Assembly: GCA_000827495.1 (NCBI GenBank)
Contig: KN817518.1
Span: 1,638,405 to 1,702,404 of the forward strand
Source: Hypholoma sublateritium FD-334 SS-4
Lineage: Eukaryota > Basidiomycota > Agaricomycetes > Agaricales > Strophariaceae
Length of the DNA stretch: 64,000 nucleotides
Direction: 5' to 3'
Shown here one piece after another: positions 60,917 to 64,000 of this stretch. Each line of letters starts with the position of its first letter. The first letter of the stretch is position 1. Made by a program: the position numbers and the translations under genes. Under the pieces are notes generated by a model. That model was not told the DNA's origin. It did no database searches and saw nothing but the letters and a program-made list of their open reading frames with translations.

Positions 60917-62051
60917 TCAACGGGGAGTTCCGCGTGCAGGCCCTCTGCTATACGGATTGAGCATGCCACCGTTCTCCAGATCTGCGACTCTCGTTGAACC
61001 GTGTCGTGGCGAGCTACCAGAGCCATGTCGTGTGGGGCCAGCGCCAGTGGGAGATCTGGCCTTAGTTTGCGTTGGATAGGGGTTTCTAGGCTGATAGGGC
61101 CGGGAATAGGGTTGCGACGACGATGGATATTGCCGTTCCGCGCGTCTTGCGCTTGCCTTCCGTTCAGGCTTCTCAGTGAAGACCGTCTCGCCCATATATA
61201 CAGTCGCAACTGGGAGGATGCTCGAGCTACTCGTCTTCGCTTCCGTTTGCTTCGTATTTCCGTAGCTGTTGAACCAGGCGCACGAGGTGACCGGACCGTA
61301 CCACATGTGCTGATCGCCCTTGCGATGCCTCCGGATGGCAAGAAAGAGCAATGCGAAACACGCGAATAATACTAGAAATTTTATGAATGGTGGTTATCTT
61401 GAATAATAAGAGGCCACTTTACCTAGAACCGCGTTAAACAAGGAGAATGTCATGAGTACTCTATACATCGCCTGGTACTGGTCGGTGTGGACTTCGGGGT
61501 TGGTTAAGAATGTGTACTGACGAAGAGAAAGCGATGGCTTACAACTGGTAAGGTCGTCATCGAGCGGTGTCTCTGAGTCCGCTGAAGAGAAACATTCTAC
61601 ATCTGCATCTTGGGCATCGGATGTCACTAAAAAGACACCGAGGACTGGGCAAATTTATCAGCGTGTCTCTTTGTCGAGATAAACAGACTGCTTACCTAGC
61701 CAGAAGAGACCAGCCAACCCTAAGCATGCCAGTTCGATTCTAGTAGAGATCGGATTCCGTCCCCGGAGAAAATAACTGAATGAAAGACTGTCGGCGTAGT
61801 CAGTATGCTAGCATGCAGCAAAAACATTGACACTAACAGGACCAGGAAGACCAACAGGCTAACTGAGCAAACAAAGATGGCGAAAGGTACGAAACGAGCT
61901 GACAGGAAACCTTGGTATTAGAACAAAACGACAATTGCCTATGCCCGGGACGCTACTTACTGAGATTCGAAGAGGCTAAAACCGACTGGAAGTGCCCTGC
62001 CATGGCCAGGCAAATCACGGTGAACAAGATGACTGTGCCTGTAGCGCCCAT
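60917..62051 (-). CDS. Four-pass membrane protein, MARVEL-like (copy 3)
   Basis: Starts at ATG 62049-62051. Exons give segment 1 MGATGTVILFTVICLAMAG, segment 2 FVPFAIFVCSVSLLVFLVL, segment 3 ELACLGLAGLFWL after a RGRNPIS loop, a Cys-containing extracellular-type loop (DADVECFSS), and segment 4 VLFACFALLFLAIRRHRK. The C-terminal tail is Pro/Ser/Arg-rich (SQPYSRPYQPRNPYPTQ) and ends at TGA 60917-60919. Short exons with phase-matched joins and the same four-segment order as the neighbour to the left suggest a tandem family. Tail sequences are unrelated. Function is unknown; MARVEL proteins organise membrane domains. Confidence 0.78.
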
Positions 62052-62542
62052 AGTCAGCTAACAATCTCGGACATGCACTGAAAGGCGCACAAACCATAAA
62101 GGGATGACCTGATTATGCTGAACAGCGACATGCGAGCTCTAGAGGATGCGAGTTGCGTTTGACGAGAGTCGCCATGCATTGCAGCGGAGGACATGATAAA
62201 TGGCAGGGTTATGAAAGAAACGAGGTAAACATGAACTCGACGGCTGGGTGAACGTTAAGAGCAGCAAGGCCAGCCAAGGCGCACTCAAGAAAAACGCAGC
62301 TGCAGCGAGGTCAGGAGAAAAATGGAGCAAATTTAGATTCGGCGGTCAAGCCGAGTGTCGAATAGCAGAGCAGATGGTGAGAGCGAACGGAGTAATCAAA
62401 CGCCTTGAGGCTGATTAGCACAGCCACAATTCCAATATAAGAATCACACGGCGGCCTAGTCTTCCCAACTCCATGCCTCGTGGCTACCATGGGCCATATG
62501 TGGTGAACATAAACAGTGTATAGAAGCTACAAGCTGGCCTGT
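62052..62542. other. Spacer between membrane protein gene 3 and acetoacetyl-CoA synthetase
   Basis: About 490 bases with the promoter of copy 3 and the 3' UTR of the synthetase gene. A short minus-strand frame (62139-62330) with hydrophobic residues is not supported by splice joins. Confidence 0.5.
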
Positions 62543-64000
62543 TCAATTCGTTTCTTTGCGTAAAACCTCTCCAATATCACGGTAATACTCGAGGCACTCT
62601 GGATTTGAGAGTGTTGCCGGGTTCACCGAAGACAATGGCGCTCCATTGATGATCTATGTTCGTTGAATGACTCAGACTCGAGGAAGACACGTTCGCATGC
62701 TATACTGCAATCTCACCTTCTTTACTAAGACCTCCACCCGTTTTCCGTTTAGGGTATATGGGATATCATTGACCTGGATAATCTATTGGAAATAATAAAA
62801 TGGAACATCGCTGAGCTGACGCGGCTTGGTCTTCAAAGTCGACAGATCTTACGCGGGCGGGCACATGCCGCGGGCTTCTCCGCAGCCGGATTTCGGACTT
62901 GAGCTTCGCCTCGAACTCCGGAACGAGCTCCTGTTCAGATGGAAGCTTGACGAATAAGATGACCCTCTCATCCGCTCCGTTGTCTATCTTTTGGCCGACA
63001 GCCAAGTAATCGGCGACCACATATACGTTTGTCGGCTTTGAGAAATGGAGATCAAGCACTTCGTATATTTCTGCAGACCCGTATCGAATTCCTCCGGGGT
63101 TTCTGTGGAAAGGGTCAGACGCATTGGTGTATGCTGGCATGTTATAAAAACATACAGCACCCCATCTGACCGTCCTAGCATAATCAGGCCACCTCCATTT
63201 CCGAGACGTGACTTGGTTATAATAACATGGTCGCCGTGATCTTCGGTCCGATGAGATATATCGTCAAGTCAAGTAGGATATTCCACGCACACCATACGCC
63301 TTCAAACTCGGAGAAGTATGATTGGAAAAATCTGGTCTGAGCCGCCTTGACATCGCTGTCTGTACCGAATCCCGGGAGAGGCCAGAAGCCAAGAGGCATG
63401 CATGGGAAGGGCTTCACACAAACAAGCTCACCAGCCTCATCAGGTGGGTTAAGCGTTCCCGTGGGTGAGAAGCTTTCAATTGCCATTCCGAGCATCCTGC
63501 ATTGAATTTCTCCGCGATACACAGGAAGAGCAGAACACATTCCGGCAAACAAAGAACATATATCAGTCCCACCTTCGTGGGTTCTTTTAGATCATGGTGT
63601 GAAGCATAAGAATACACGATCGTACCAGTTATGGAACCTAGAAGCACCTGAGGGTGAATGTGCTGGTATACATAGTCAAAGAGAGGAGGCGCAAGAGGAG
63701 AACCAGTGGAGTAGATGTGTCGCAAAGTACCAAGGTTGTGAATTTCCCGAGGCCGATAATGTTTCTGTAAAAAAAATTGAAAGCTGTAAGCCTTTGACTG
63801 CGCTAACACTGAACAAGCATACCGAAAGCTGATCAAGGTACTTCGCACTGGTTCCAAAAATAGTGATCCCGAGATCGTCGACCAGTCTCCATAGGAGACT
63901 GACATCTCGTAGTGGACTACCGTCGTACAACACCAGAGTGCAACCGAGACTTAGCCCGCTGACTAGGAAATTCCACATCATCCATCCCCTGAGGATGGAA
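62543..64000 (-). CDS. Acetoacetyl-CoA synthetase, C-terminal part
   Basis: The gene runs off the right edge; the visible part is the 3' two-thirds. It reads MMWNFLVSGLSLGCTLVLYDGSP, ITIFGTSAKYLDQL, LRHIYSTGSPLAPPLFDYVYQ, GSITGGTDICSLFAG (adenylate-forming core), YRGEIQCRMLGM, GELVCVKPFPCMPLGFWPLPG, YHGDHVIIT, LGRSDGVLNPGGIRYGSAEIYEVL and the C-terminal NDIPYTLNGKRVEVLVKKII. The order and GTSAKYL/GSPLAP motifs are those of acetoacetate-CoA ligase (AACS), which activates acetoacetate for sterol and ketone use in the cytosol. It ends at TGA 62543-62545. Many short introns split it. Confidence 0.93.

Noticed and set aside
62139..62330. Hydrophobic minus-strand frame as a fourth membrane protein
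   Set aside because: No start context or splice joins; lies in the promoter region of copy 3.

Overview
The window looks like chromosomal DNA of a mushroom-forming basidiomycete (Agaricomycetes). Genes are packed on both strands and split by many introns of about 45-60 bases with GT...AG ends. The gene set is typical for fungi of this class: COP9 subunit 4, a CDK12/Ctk1-type kinase, an NDR/Cbk1 kinase, Spb4 helicase, STB6-like protein, G6PD, Ubc8. A tyrosine-recombinase retrotransposon with split direct repeats is also present. No rRNA, tRNA or CRISPR array was recognised.

Layout. 1-9.2 kb (+): the 3' part of a patatin-type triacylglycerol lipase, a DCAF6/8-like WD40 protein, and an RS-rich CDK12/Ctk1-type kinase. 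9.3-16 kb: CSN4 (-), divergent from an unrecognised gene (+) whose 3' half is a run of small, phase-matched exons carrying Tyr-Pro motifs. 17.2-25.2 kb: a PUB-domain protein (-), a vacuolar aspartic protease (-) divergent from a BRD8-like bromodomain protein (+), and a mitochondrial PDK/BCKDK-type kinase (+). 25.3-28.3 kb: an internally deleted Ngaro/PAT-like retrotransposon with unusually structured terminal repeats. 28.3-30.9 kb: poor sequence with scattered Ns and no gene I can support. 30.9-41.4 kb: a disordered protein (+), an NDR/Cbk1 kinase (+), Spb4/DDX55 helicase (+) and a PX-domain protein of the YPR097W type (-). 41.6-43.9 kb: a cytochrome P450 relic.

From about 43.5 to 58 kb base composition turns markedly GC-rich, but the genes remain ordinary fungal genes: a RING-RING-LON protein with a C-terminal membrane segment (-), an STB6-like protein (+), CCDC47 (-), a small unknown protein (+), glucose-6-phosphate dehydrogenase (-), THO subunit 5 (+) and Ubc8/UBE2H (-). 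From 58 to 62 kb there are three consecutive minus-strand genes for small multi-pass membrane proteins of MARVEL-like layout. The window ends inside acetoacetyl-CoA synthetase (-).

Most genes are housekeeping and do not form one pathway. Several are head-to-head pairs sharing short divergent promoters (only 71 bases between the start codons of the RING-LON and STB6-like genes). The two items most worth a second look are the hairpin family with one constant loop inside the retrotransposon repeats and the tandem symmetric-exon array of the Tyr-Pro gene.
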